NCBI RefSeq assembly: GCF_001039355.2
Contig: NW_019775934.1
Coordinates: 4,955 to 39,036 of the forward strand
DNA: 34,082 bases
Direction of reading: 5' to 3'
From: Lingula anatina
Lineage: Eukaryota; Brachiopoda; Lingulata; Lingulida; Lingulidae
Numbering within the stretch: position 1 is the first letter of the stretch; each line of letters begins with the position of its first letter. The position numbers and the translations under genes are program-made. Below the pieces are notes generated by a model that worked only from the letters and a program-made list of their open reading frames with translations, was not told the origin of the DNA and ran no database searches. Shown piece by piece: positions 9,299 through 19,273 of this stretch.

Positions 9299-9405
9299 CA
9301 GTGGGTAAGGTTTATTGTTGACATCTTAGGATTTATTCAAAACCCGCTCACTATTGCCGATCTACCCTCATAATGTACACTGCATACCACGTAGTCTGAT
9401 TTTGC
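9299..9405 (-). pseudogene. Decayed tandem copy of the signal-peptide gene's exon 2
   Basis: Read on the minus strand, this block aligns with the 3' half of the true exon (9,058-9,170). The exon encodes GGSAVVTGFSTNQ; the copy reads GRSAIVSGF, then a stop, then INP. Nucleotide words shared include a GCAAA..CAGAC stretch, AGTGA.CGGGTT and AAACC.TA.CCAC. I estimate about two-thirds identity. The copy carries a stop and lacks the signal-peptide part. It sits in intron 1, about 45 bp upstream of the acceptor of the real exon, so it arose by local duplication and is no longer coding. Confidence 0.6.
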
Positions 9406-9821
9406 AAGGGGCTTCGTCATATTGGACCTTACTATGGTCCAGCAATACCAGACATGCTGGAGACTAACGACGATTTGCCGATGAGCAAAATCAATTAAGA
9501 AAAATCAATAAAGATAAAAAAAATGCCGCCAAAGGAAATGTTCATGTTCGACTGCGATCTATTTTAAAATTTTAAGTTATAAACCTTTACGCATTCAAGT
9601 GTGCACATGGTCAATCCGGCTTCTATCTATGTATAATAACCTACATGCAGTTTTTGCTAATATCAACAAACATCAAGCAACCAATCAAAACAAGCAGAAA
9701 TTACGTGTGTCATTAAAGAATCTAATAGACGACGGCCATCTTGAACTCCAATTAAAGTACTAAACCGTTTTGCATTACGCACCGCAGACTATTTAAGAAG
9801 TAAAAAATGAAATAACAATAC

Positions 9822-9870
9822 CTTTGCTTAAGGGTCGCAGCGCTCCAAACTCACAGAAGAAATTCTGTTT
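9822..9870 (-). other. 5' UTR exon of the small-protein gene (predicted)
   Basis: On the minus strand, sequence downstream of the TATA box runs to AGCAAAG|GTATTG, a donor with its last exonic base at 9,822. It pairs with the acceptor TTATCTTTCAG just before the coding exon (exon begins 9,254). The transcription start near 9,866-9,875 is inferred from TATA spacing only. No ATG in this exon has a long frame. Confidence 0.5.
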
Positions 9871-9892
9871 ATTGGAATTTTTGAAAGGGTCG

Positions 9893-9900
9893 TATTTATA
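9893..9900 (-). promoter_or_regulatory. TATA box for the small-protein gene
   Basis: TATAAATA on the minus strand, about 25-30 bp upstream of the inferred start and about 75 bp upstream of the first donor. Confidence 0.5.
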
Positions 9901-10807
9901 GAATTCGTCAAGGAAATAAAAGAGAAAAGTGTCGATTATAAATTAAAATGAGTCATTATTTAGCGATCATTTACAAGATATGGCAAAAACAACATGATTT
10001 ATATATGCTTTGGCCTTGATTCTTCTGACAAAAACAAATCTAAAATGAATGAACAAATCGATAAAAAATATGACATGAAAATAAGAAAATAAATTGAATA
10101 TTTTCTATCGTGCACTTGAAAAAGCCAATTTCATTTAGTTTCTTTGATTAATATGCATCTGTCTATTACTGAACATAAGACATCAATTTTTTGAGATCTT
10201 CAGAGAAGCTAACCAAAATTTCATTAATCGTTTTGATTGGATAGACAGGGTGATATTGACGACGGACACGTGTCGAAAAAGCGATGAAATTTCGTTTCAT
10301 TATTTCTACTGATTTTTGAATAACACTTTTGTTTTTAGACATCTTAACATCTTTGAGTTCCTGAGACGTCCTGTGCCACTTCCTGTTTATTTATTCTCAG
10401 GATAATGTTTTCAAATAATAAGAACGTTTAAATCGATTCAATTTGATCTGTAATTTGTAAATGCATTCAAGGGGGAAAAAGTCTGATAGGTGGCTTTGCA
10501 CCGACTCCTTTGACTTTGTCTAAAACACGTTTTAAAAATGATAGATGTTTTGCTGCTGTTGTACGTGCAAATCACTAATTGAAAATTAATTTTATAGCCT
10601 TTAAATGTAGTGCGTACCGCAAAGGAAGATCCGCGGCATCTTATTTACAAAATGAAAACGTGACGAAATTGTATTAAGGCACACAGTTAACGTTAGACCA
10701 TTATAAAGGGATCTATAAAAAAACTGACTGTCATGAAAATTTCTACACTATTTTTTAAATCGCCAATGGAATACCATGTCCAAAAGTCGTTCACAGAATT
10801 ATGCATC
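9901..10807. other. Intergenic stretch upstream of the minus-strand gene
   Basis: AT-rich, no exon recognised on either strand. It should hold upstream promoter sequence of the minus-strand gene and may hold the missing UBAC2 promoter. Confidence 0.4.
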
Positions 10808-11056
10808 CAGTGGCGGATTAAGGAAGGCTCCTGATCCCCCTTTGATTTCTGAAAAAATTAACATCGATGGTCCCCTCTTGACATTAGAATTTTGACTAGC
10901 CGAATCATAGTTCTTGACCGTCCAAATAGCACCGTTCGCCCTATAAAATGCCAAAATTTTCGAGGCCCTTCAGCGAGTACCGAGCCCCACGCCAAGGGGG
11001 GTGGGGTGGCTTTGGATCCACGGACTCCCTTTCAAATAAACTTTGATCAACCCCTG
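10808..11056 (+). mobile_element. hAT-like non-autonomous repeat, copy 1
   Basis: It begins CAGTGGCGGATTAAGG and ends TTTGATCAACCCCTG, so the ends are rough inverted repeats of a CAGGGG-type terminus. Inner blocks (GTCCCCTCTTGA, GAGCCCCACGCCAAGG) recur on the opposite strand at 29,313-29,490. No convincing 8-bp target duplication was seen. Confidence 0.6.
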
Positions 11057-13214
11057 GAATCATTAACCGTCACACGAGTTCTAAGTTTCTGGTGTTTAGT
11101 CACCCTCGAAATGCAAGTAGTGACTAGAGATTACACTCATCACGGTATTAAATAAGGCATCAAGAACGGGTTTGTAGAGGCTTTTATTTTGCTGAATAAA
11201 TGTTTGACGCCCTTTCATGTCTTATTCTTGTATTAGATGAATAGTATTTCAGATTACAACTAATATAGGCATGTTGATGTATGTCCTCCTTTAAGTGAAA
11301 GATTTAGCGTTTGTAAATGGCGGGCCGTTTAACTTGTTTATCAGTGAGGAGGAAATATCGCTATTTATGGCAACAAGGAAATACTTAAGGAAAATGCTAT
11401 TGTATATCCATAAGTTTTGCATAATTTTGTTTACTGCCTGAAGGAAGTACCTGGCAAAAATCTACTCTAATAAATACAAATGGGACTCGTATCCACCTGG
11501 GCAAGGTTGCACCAACACGTCGTAAATTTGTTCCGCTATGTCTGTCATTTACCGCAAACCCTGGCGTCCGTGTGCCATGGAAGGGTAACTCCTCTCCCTG
11601 TTTACGCACGTTGCACCAAGAAAAAATATGACCGTCTAAACTACGCACTAGTAACGCTTCGTTGGATCACTGCCCAACAATCCGCGGAAAGTTGCTCTAT
11701 CGGCATCAAGTATGAACCTAACAAGCCGAACTGTTATTAATTATTTTGGAAAAAGTGGAAATTTTTATCATATCATATTTGTTATTGAGAAATTCATCTC
11801 ACGGAGACAAAAGTTTAGCCTACGTATTTTGGGAATGTCCAAACGCATTAAACACTTGGGCGTGCGCTATAAATAATGTTAGAGATAATATGAATCTGAA
11901 TATTGAAAGAAATCCAATTACTTTATATTTTGTCTGGTTTCTGTGTCTACGTATTTTGCAAAACTACAGTACATGCATAGGCCTATTGCCTATATATCTT
12001 TCCAATCCAGAGCTTTATAACGTTAAAACGTAGTGTCCATATTTTCTTCCTACAATAAGACAGGACAGTCTAGATGTCTGCCCAATCATTTAAAACTAAT
12101 TTATATTTTCTATTAGAAATAATGTAAAACATCATATCAATCCATGTGCGGGGACGGGTCGAGCATTCAGGTAGCATATTTTTTAAAGAAAAAAATCAAT
12201 TTTTCGCAAAATAAGGTCCCTTTTAATTCTCAATAACTACTGAAATTTCAAAAAATATTTTTTAGCAGTGACAAAAAGAAGAAAATTACTATAACAATTC
12301 CAGGTGGCAGGTCTGATACAGGCGTGTCACGTTCCATCTCTTATCGCTTTGATAGTATCGGTTGCCATTGCTCTCCCACGATACTACCGGAAGTAATGTT
12401 GTACGCGAGGTGATGTTTCTCTTTTTAACACTAATAACAGGGTCAAAAATTGGACAGCGGTAGCGATTGTCCAACTTACTGCAATGTTTTCGACAAGTAG
12501 GAGTGTTGGTTTCTGTAAGTAACGATTAAAGTGCATGGGATGATCATACACTAATCAGCAACGTAGCTAGAAATGAACACGGTTTAAATTTGGGTTTCCC
12601 AAGCAGAGTTTTGTTCATTTGAAGTAGGCAAACTGATAGATTTTTAGACCACAGGTGCATGTAATATAAATAACACGTATTGATGCTATGCTTCTTGCAA
12701 GGCCTATGCAGTAAAATTTTACCTTCTGACATTTGAATGGGGGGTGGTGGTGGGGGTGGGGTAACAAATAAAATTTACGTCTGCAAATAAACAAAATTAA
12801 ATAAAATGTATATTCCCCAAATTTCCCCAGAAATCTTACAAGCTGCTTAAAAAGGTAATAAGCTCTTGATGGGGTAGCGCTAGTAATTTTTTTAGCATAG
12901 CCAAATCACCACTTTTTTGTCAATTTGTCATCAAAATGGTTATGATTTGACTAAAACGTCAAATCAAGCCCTTATTCTTTAGCCAATTTAAGTAAGTTTA
13001 AGCATTTGGCTAAATTGGCCAGTGTTAGCGCCACCTCAGCCTTGTTCTTATACATCACATACAGGTCATCTTGCCACCCCTTGCTGACATTAAACAAACG
13101 CAATTTTAAATTTTGTTTATAATATGTCCAGTTTTCAACCTTTCCTAGCAGATCATGAAAACTGTAAATCCCTGCCATTGATTGTATACTGTTTCATTCC
13201 AGACCACCTCCCAG
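11057..13214. other. Intergenic stretch upstream of UBAC2 exon 2
   Basis: UBAC2 exon 1 (start codon plus about 16 residues, phase-1 donor) should lie here or further left, but I could not find it. The stretch also holds a G-rich run at 12,738-12,760. Small open frames at 11.4-12.0 kb and 12.97-13.18 kb have no recognisable homology. Confidence 0.4.
12738..12760 (+). other. G-rich run with quadruplex potential
   Basis: Six Gs, then GG, GG, five Gs and four Gs separated by single Ts. About 450 bp upstream of UBAC2 exon 2. Confidence 0.5.
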
Positions 13215-13730
13215 TAAGTAAAGTATTTGTGAGCTCTGTGATAGTGACCTCCCTGGCCGTGTCTCTGCCACTGCACCACGTCAGACACCTGTTTGTATAC
13301 ACATATCAGGATATATTTGACAAACTAGAGGTAAAAGCCATTGGATAATGATAATAATTATCTTTATTAAAGTTCATTTAATTTGTGTTCTTTTTCTGGT
13401 CAGATTTGTTTAGCAGGCATGTTGACATATGATAAATCTTTCTTTGACATTAGCAAATGGTTCTCGTAAGTGGTTTCATGATTCTCTTACTGGTAAGTCA
13501 TGTAATCAGTAGCATCATTAAAATGTGCATAATTTTAATTGTTTGTAGTTTCACAAGGCTAAATATTTCAACACTTTATGTTCTCCTATATTCACTTTAG
13601 CTGTGGAGGTTGATCACATCTAAGTTGGTATTTCTGGACCCCAAGGACCTCGTCTGTGGTGCCATACTCATCTTTTACTGGAGGATTTTTGAGAGGAAGC
13701 TTGGATCCCAGAAGTATTGTGTATGTCCTT

Positions 13731-13765
<35 letters not shown>

Positions 13766-16700
13766 TATTCTTCTTTTTCTTCTTCTTCTTTGTATTAAAT
13801 ACTGCGTGGAAGCAAGTGCTTTATGCATACATACACAGAATTTTCTCAAAATATGAATATTCTATCAGATTTGATAAAAATCAGATTGTTCACTATTTGA
13901 TAGATTTCTACAAAAGTACCCACTTTATCCTTATATGATGTTAGTCAGTGGATTGAACCATACAACAGAAGTTATGGTGATATTGTTATGCCTATATTTC
14001 AGTCATACTTACTGGCAACTGGGTTCCTAGCCTCTCTCCTGGAGCTGGCAGCGTTGTACTGCTGTAAGAAGGCAGAATTAGATTTAGACAGTTTGCCCAC
14101 AGGACCGTGAGTATCATGTGACACTGTTCACGAAGCTTTTATACATACTTGTGGTTGAATTTATTATCAGATTACAGAATGTTATTAAGCCATCTATGTT
14201 TGTTGTTTTTTCCCTAATTTTACACTCGAATTTAATGGATAGATGAGAAGTAATTGTGATTTATTTTAGCTCCAGTATTATGATTTTCTAAAAAAAAAAA
14301 AACGTTAGTCACACTTGTTAACCAACTAAGCAATTTCTAGCTCCTTTGTTTTCTACAGTTGCTATTCTAACATATTAACAATGCGAATATAGAATCATTC
14401 ACAACCACAGTGGAATTTTTACCAGTGTTTTTGAGGTAAATAATTCTTGTGCTTCAGGCTTTCTTTCCTGTTCCCTCTCTTTGTTCCATTCTTCTGTGAC
14501 ATTCCCAGAGTGGCTGTCACCAATATACTAGGCATACCTGTCACTGGGAAGACTTTCACATATATCTTAGGTTTCCAGGTGAGTGTTACGTGAAATATTT
14601 CACACATCTGTCTCTGGAGAGATTGCCAGTACATTTAAAGTATTTTAGGGACATAACTATGACTATGTATAATGAAACATATTTCAAGGTATAGAATGAT
14701 AGATATTTTTACAGTAAAATTCATTTTTAATAGTAGGAATGTATTGTTGCATTTTGCCTACAAGACAGACTTGCCTGTGTTTTAGTACATTTCATTGCAT
14801 TTCATGTTCTTCTTTGCTCTCTTGAAAGAGAAATGTAGCCCAATTATCGCACTGTATAAATCGACAGGCCACAGTTACAACAAGTCATCTACTATGCACG
14901 CGAGCGTGTGTATGTGTGCATGGCCTTGGGAGCACATTTGTGTGATAGATACTTGTCTTGTAAATACAGACATGCTGAAAACTTTTCAGAATGGCCGGAC
15001 ATTTGGACCGGCAGTAATGAAAAATTTGCCGGACCGATTGGATTTTTGTCGGACCAAAAATCACTCTTTTTGTTTGAGACAGATACTACCAGTACGATTA
15101 GGTAGCTTGCTTTGTTTGTGAATGTGATAGTTTTGAAAAGGAAGGGAAAAAATGCTTTGGGTGTTACATAACTTTATTTGTGAAGTATGTCGAAAGATGA
15201 CTGCAAATTCAAAATTGGGGTTCTTAAAACTCTTGTCGGTCCTTTGGTCCGACCAAGCCCAATTTTCTACCGGTCCAGACAAATTTTCTCGGTCATGACC
15301 GATCAGACCGACAGTTTCAGCATGTCTGTAAATACTTGTACTTACAAGTAATATTTTTCAGGAGCAGTCTCAGCATTAATTTTTTTGTTATCTGTTTCTG
15401 TCATCATGCATTTCTATTTCACTGTCACACTTTTTTCTCTCGACCTCCAGATAGCCAGCACATCCGTAGAGTCAGTCATAGTGGCCGGCTGTGGTCTGGT
15501 GAGTTATAGGAAGGTCATTCCACAGTGAAATAACTCTCTGGGTCACTCATTTTGCCAAAATTAAATGTATGAAATTATCCATTATGATTTTTAATGGGCT
15601 CAACTTTTAATCTATACATTGAAATTAATTGAAACTCATAAAGTACATTGTATGTGCATATAGCTACATTGTATGTGCATATAGCTTATAGTGTTTTATT
15701 TCTTTTTATTCATTTATTCACAGATATCAGGATTACTTTACAAAGCAAACTTTTTAAAAATCAAGGACTGGTTTCACGTCCCAAATTTTGTGGCTTGTAT
15801 AGCTGACAAGACTTTGGGACGTCTCGTCAAAACCGAGACAGTTCAGCAAATTAACACCCCTCTCGGAGCCACGCTAGAACTCCAGAGACAGCAGGAGATA
15901 GAGAGGCTTGAGGAGCAGCTGGCCAGGCAACAGTTTAGACAGATGAGGAACATGGGAGGCATGGCTTTTCAACCCAGAGGGGTAAATGTTTTTTTTTATG
16001 GGGGGGGGGGGGGGGGGGAAAATCCNNNNNNNNNNNGTTCAAATCTCATGTAGCCTAAAATGAGGCAGTGGGCACTGCTTGGCATTGTATGAAACTTAAA
16101 CTGAGCAAGAATGTGTATGAGGTAGAGCTGACCCTAACCCCTTACAACCTTATGAGCCAGGACGTAGTCTTAAAAAGCAATACAAAAGTGACATGCAATA
16201 CATGATGAATCTTTGCTGTTGTGCAGAATTCTTTACTTTGAAAGAACTTAAGAGATATCAACCAGCAAAAATGTCTGTGGAAAAATGTTTATAGTGTATA
16301 TTTATTGCTTCACCACACTCGCTTGTCTGTAGTGATTTCTGACACTGCTCTCCTCTAATTCTTAAGAATTCTCACCTAACTTTATGCTAGGTGGCAAGAC
16401 TTTGGGCCATCTTGGGTGATCCCTATTAATTATTACAGAAAGTTAGACGGGGGCATTTTATTGGCTTGATGTGCTCCAAGAAATCAGTTGTAATCGTGTC
16501 TTTAATACTTTTCTCACATTGACTAATATTTTCTTGGCTCATTCAAAACTCTCCATCAAATGTCCTGACACTGATATCAATCTGAGTGGCAGTTTGAATA
16601 ATTGGAGTGAAATTTTGTTATTTTCCAGGCAGGGATATTTGGTAACTTGTTTGATGGTGGTGCACAGCAAGGACAAGGTAAGTGTTTGTTAACTAGTAAC

Positions 16701-17440
16701 TAGATTGTTTTTAGGGGTATTAATATGATCATAAATATTCATATTTTCTGATCAGAAAGCTACCACTCTTGTCTATTTCCAATTTCATGCAAATGAAAAA
16801 TAAATGAAGGAAGGTTAATAATGTTATTATCTTACACTAGAATCAATTTTAAAGATGTATTATATTTGCCAGGTCATAACCAGCCAGCCCCTGCAGTGCA
16901 AGAAGAGCAGGTAAGAACTTGTTTGCCATCTTTTCAAAGAAAAATCTTGTAATAATTTGAGATATTGTCGGACCTTATGGACCGTTTTCACTTACCAGTG
17001 CATTGTGTTTAGTTCTCTAACATATCACAATGAATATTGCACATTGTCAGCCTGGTAACACTTTTGATTTTTTTTACCTATATCACAGGGATTATTTAGA
17101 GATGAGAGTCACCTGAATTAAACCTTAAATCTGGATATTTCAGTGTTGTATGTAAGCCCCATGCCTCATTTGTTTGTTCAGGATTTTTTCTGAAGGGATC
17201 GCTCTCATCTCTGATTATATGACTTTGATAGTAATGACTCTTGTTCCAAAGTTATCGTAACATTTTCAGTGCTTTTAATTGCCATGATGGGGACAGATTT
17301 GTGTCAAATGACTATTCATTCTTTCCCAGGTGCGGACATTGGTGGAAATGGGATTTGTGAGGGAGAATGTGATAGAGGCGCTGAGAGCTACAAACAATGA
17401 TGTTTCCATGGCAACGAATGTGTTACTCCACAACTCTTGA
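13215..17440 (+). CDS. UBAC2: UBAC2 orthologue (ER rhomboid-like pseudoprotease with UBA domain), first exon missing
   Basis: UBAC2 is a polytopic ER membrane protein. In mammals it binds the ERAD factor UBXD8 (FAF2) and the gp78 ligase and limits UBXD8 movement to lipid droplets. Exons: 13,215-13,330; 13,601-13,720; 14,003-14,106; 14,458-14,578; 15,451-15,498; 15,724-15,981; 16,629-16,677; 16,873-16,910; 17,330-17,440. All have GT/AG borders and compatible phases, giving 320 residues against 344 in human. Signature segments: LPLHHVRHLFVY, the rhomboid/Derlin-type WR in LWRLITSKLVFLD, FYWRIFERKLGSQKY, FVPFFCDIPRVAV, GATLELQRQQEIERLEEQLA, and a C-terminal UBA domain with the MGF loop (LVEMGFVRENVIEALRATNN). 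The first exon begins in phase 1, so about 16 residues and the start codon lie upstream, unfound. One exon is only 48 nt. Intron 6 contains an N gap after a poly(G) run. Confidence 0.95.
13729..13767 (+). repeat. (TTTA)n microsatellite
   Basis: About nine units, starting a few bases after the donor of the UBAC2 exon that ends at 13,720. Confidence 0.95.
14965..15330. mobile_element. MITE in a UBAC2 intron
   Basis: Ends are inverse copies: CAGACATGCTGAAA at 14,967-14,981 (with one extra A) and TTTCAGCATGTCTG at 15,315-15,328. TAAATA touches both ends (14,961-14,966 and 15,329-15,334), a possible target duplication; TA alone would suit Tc1/mariner. The interior has GGACCGG/GGTCCGACC words on both sides, so inner arms are also partly inverted. 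No transposase. Confidence 0.65.
15644..15685 (+). repeat. 21-bp tandem duplication
   Basis: Two exact units starting TACATTGTATGTGCATATAG, about 40 bp before the acceptor of the 258-nt UBAC2 exon. Confidence 0.9.
16000..16036 (+). other. Poly(G) run and assembly gap
   Basis: About 17-18 Gs followed by AAAATCC and 11 Ns. It lies 20-55 bp past a UBAC2 donor, so exon content is unaffected, but sequence may be missing. Confidence 0.8.
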
Positions 17441-18626
17441 TGCAACAGTGAAAAGACTCAAATAGGACATCTATTTTATATAATGCATCTCCAGCAACTG
17501 AGGGAGAGAGGTTATTTTTTTGGTATGAGGGTTGTCAAGGACTCCACTTTCTGTGTCAAGAGGGTCTGGTCCTACAAGGGAACTTTAAGACGGAAAGTTG
17601 GTTCAGACTTTGAGACCAAAATTTTAGCCTACTTTGATGCCTGATGATGTCAGTAGTAGTTCGTTCACTGAAATGCTGTGCCTGTTTTATGACTGGAAAG
17701 AAATTGTTCAAGTTTAAGACTGATAGTTACTTTACTACAGTGGACTACTACATGTACCAGTTTATCTTTCAATGAAGTATTGTGTAGACAAACATTTTGG
17801 TGTCAAAGTTGAGGCCAACCGTCAGTCTAAAGTCAAGATGTCTGCAGAGGCCTGGAGAAGTAACTTAGGGATTTAGTCTTTACAGGGTAACAGAGAGAAT
17901 ACATGTTGACATAACTGTTGACTTTATACCTCTGTCAGACTGGCCTAGAACAATAAAAACAAACAAACACAAGTGACAAAAATGATGCATTGGATATTTT
18001 TATAGGTGAGTGGGACGTATGCCACTTTGAATACCTGCATAGCATTAAAACCTGTACATTTCTGTTGTGAATTTGTGGATGTGAAGATTACAAGGTGCTG
18101 ACATTGTACCAGTTGATGATCAGTCCGGCAAGTGCTAAGAATTGCCACCAGGGGATGGCCTGACCTCGCTGCCAAGACAAGCCCATGTTGTGGGATTCAA
18201 GAGTTAATGTAGTTTTCTTATTATATCAAATTGACCAATATCATATATTGGTGAATGTCAATAATTTTATACCTGCTATAGTCTTTAGTTTGGAAATGGA
18301 AATTTTCAGTTTTTAGTAATATATAAGGGGAAACCAGCATATGTTCTCATTTACCACATTAAACTTCACTTTTTATTTACTAAATGTTAAAAATAAGTTG
18401 CTATACAGAGGTTGAATTTTTTAGGCCACATGTTGGTTACATTGAAGTCCAGTCAGAGAAAGTCAGTTATTTCAAAGGAGCACCTGTATCCCCTTTATCA
18501 TACATACTTATATAATTTTTTTTTGGCTTATGGCAAATAATTATAATTTATACACATTTATTGTTAATGTATTACATTACTGGGTTTCATCGAAGGCACT
18601 GTCATTATTTATTGCACTGTATTGCA
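17441..18626 (+). other. UBAC2 3' UTR and flanking sequence
   Basis: After the stop at 17,438-17,440 no further coding exon is seen. AATAAA at 17,952-17,957 is the first convincing polyadenylation signal and would give a 3' UTR of about 530 nt. Sequence beyond it to the LTR edge is plain AT-rich DNA. Confidence 0.5.
17952..17957 (+). terminator. Candidate UBAC2 polyadenylation signal
   Basis: AATAAA on the sense strand about 510 bp after the stop codon. Confidence 0.45.
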
Positions 18627-18657
18627 CTAACATAACGTCATGTTCTGCTTTCTAGAN
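18627..18657 (-). mobile_element. Tail of an LTR next to unique flank
   Basis: About 30 nt (CTAACATAACGTCATGTTCT on the plus strand, continuing to CTAGA) match 19,274-19,303 exactly. The left side is unrelated sequence (TATTGCA), whereas the other copy is followed by the retrotransposon leader. This is therefore the 3' edge of the 3' LTR of a minus-strand element, cut by the N at 18,658. Confidence 0.65.
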
Positions 18658-18658
18658 T

Positions 18659-19161
18659 GTTCTGATTTCCGGTAGTAAGGTATTCACTACAGCAGATATA
18701 GTTTCCATTTCTGTCATATTGGCTTGTGTGGCTAAAGTTCTTTTCCTGGTAATAAAGTCCAAGACTTTTTCCTGTGGTTCTTGTTTTATTCTAAATACTG
18801 CTGAATGTTTGTCATAAGCAAAAGGGTGTGACGAAAATCTTGTCAGGAATGCTTTTTCTAAATCCTGATAATTGCTTTGAATGTCATGTAACAATTGTTC
18901 ATACCATTCTTCTGCTATTCCTTGTAAAAACAGTGGGAAGTGGTCGAGTTTTGTTTGCTCATCCCATAGCCTTGCTTTGCAGAATCTGTTGTACCGTGTT
19001 ATCCACCTCGCTGGATCTTCTTTTCCTGTAAAATGTTGTATGCTCAGTCCATGTGGTATTGCTGGCACCCTCATGCTGTGTTGTTGGTCATTTAACCTTT
19101 GGAGGTTGTGTCCTTGGGGATCAGCTTCTGGTTGAGGTCCTTCTGCAGCTGAGTGTTCCAT
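18659..19161 (-). mobile_element. Ty3/gypsy gag fragment
   Basis: An open frame from a start at 19,159-19,161 runs into the N at 18,658. After a Gln/Pro-rich lead it has the retrotransposon gag (capsid-like) region: FTGKEDPARWITRYNRF, FPLFLQGIAEEWYEQLL and LEKAFLTRFSSHPF. About 168 residues are present; the rest of gag, protease, RT and RNase H are absent. It lies about 110 bp after the LTR edge and primer-site candidate, in the right order for a 5' end. Confidence 0.85.
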
Positions 19162-19252
19162 TTTTGTTGGTACTTCTAATTCTGAATGGTGGGGTATCTA
19201 GCTGTTGCTGTAGATTTTCATTCGCTTGGCATTTTAGTGAGAGGAACTTGGG

Positions 19253-19272
19253 GATCGCAGGTATCTCCACCA
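19253..19272 (-). promoter_or_regulatory. Candidate primer-binding site
   Basis: On the minus strand the sequence right after the shared LTR edge (one base spacer) begins TGGTGGAGATACCTGCGATC. The TGG start and position suit a tRNA primer site, but I could not assign the tRNA. Confidence 0.4.
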
Positions 19273-19273
19273 C

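Noticed and set aside
12143-12171. ATG followed by a CAG|GTAGCA donor-like site as a possible UBAC2 exon 1
   Set aside because: The encoded residues and exit phase do not match the expected UBAC2 N-terminus (a phase-1 exit before VSK).
12972-13178. Minus-strand open frame of 68 codons with a vaguely gag-like ENWTYYKQNLKLRL segment
   Set aside because: Too short, no domain context and no splice borders; the similarity is too weak to call.
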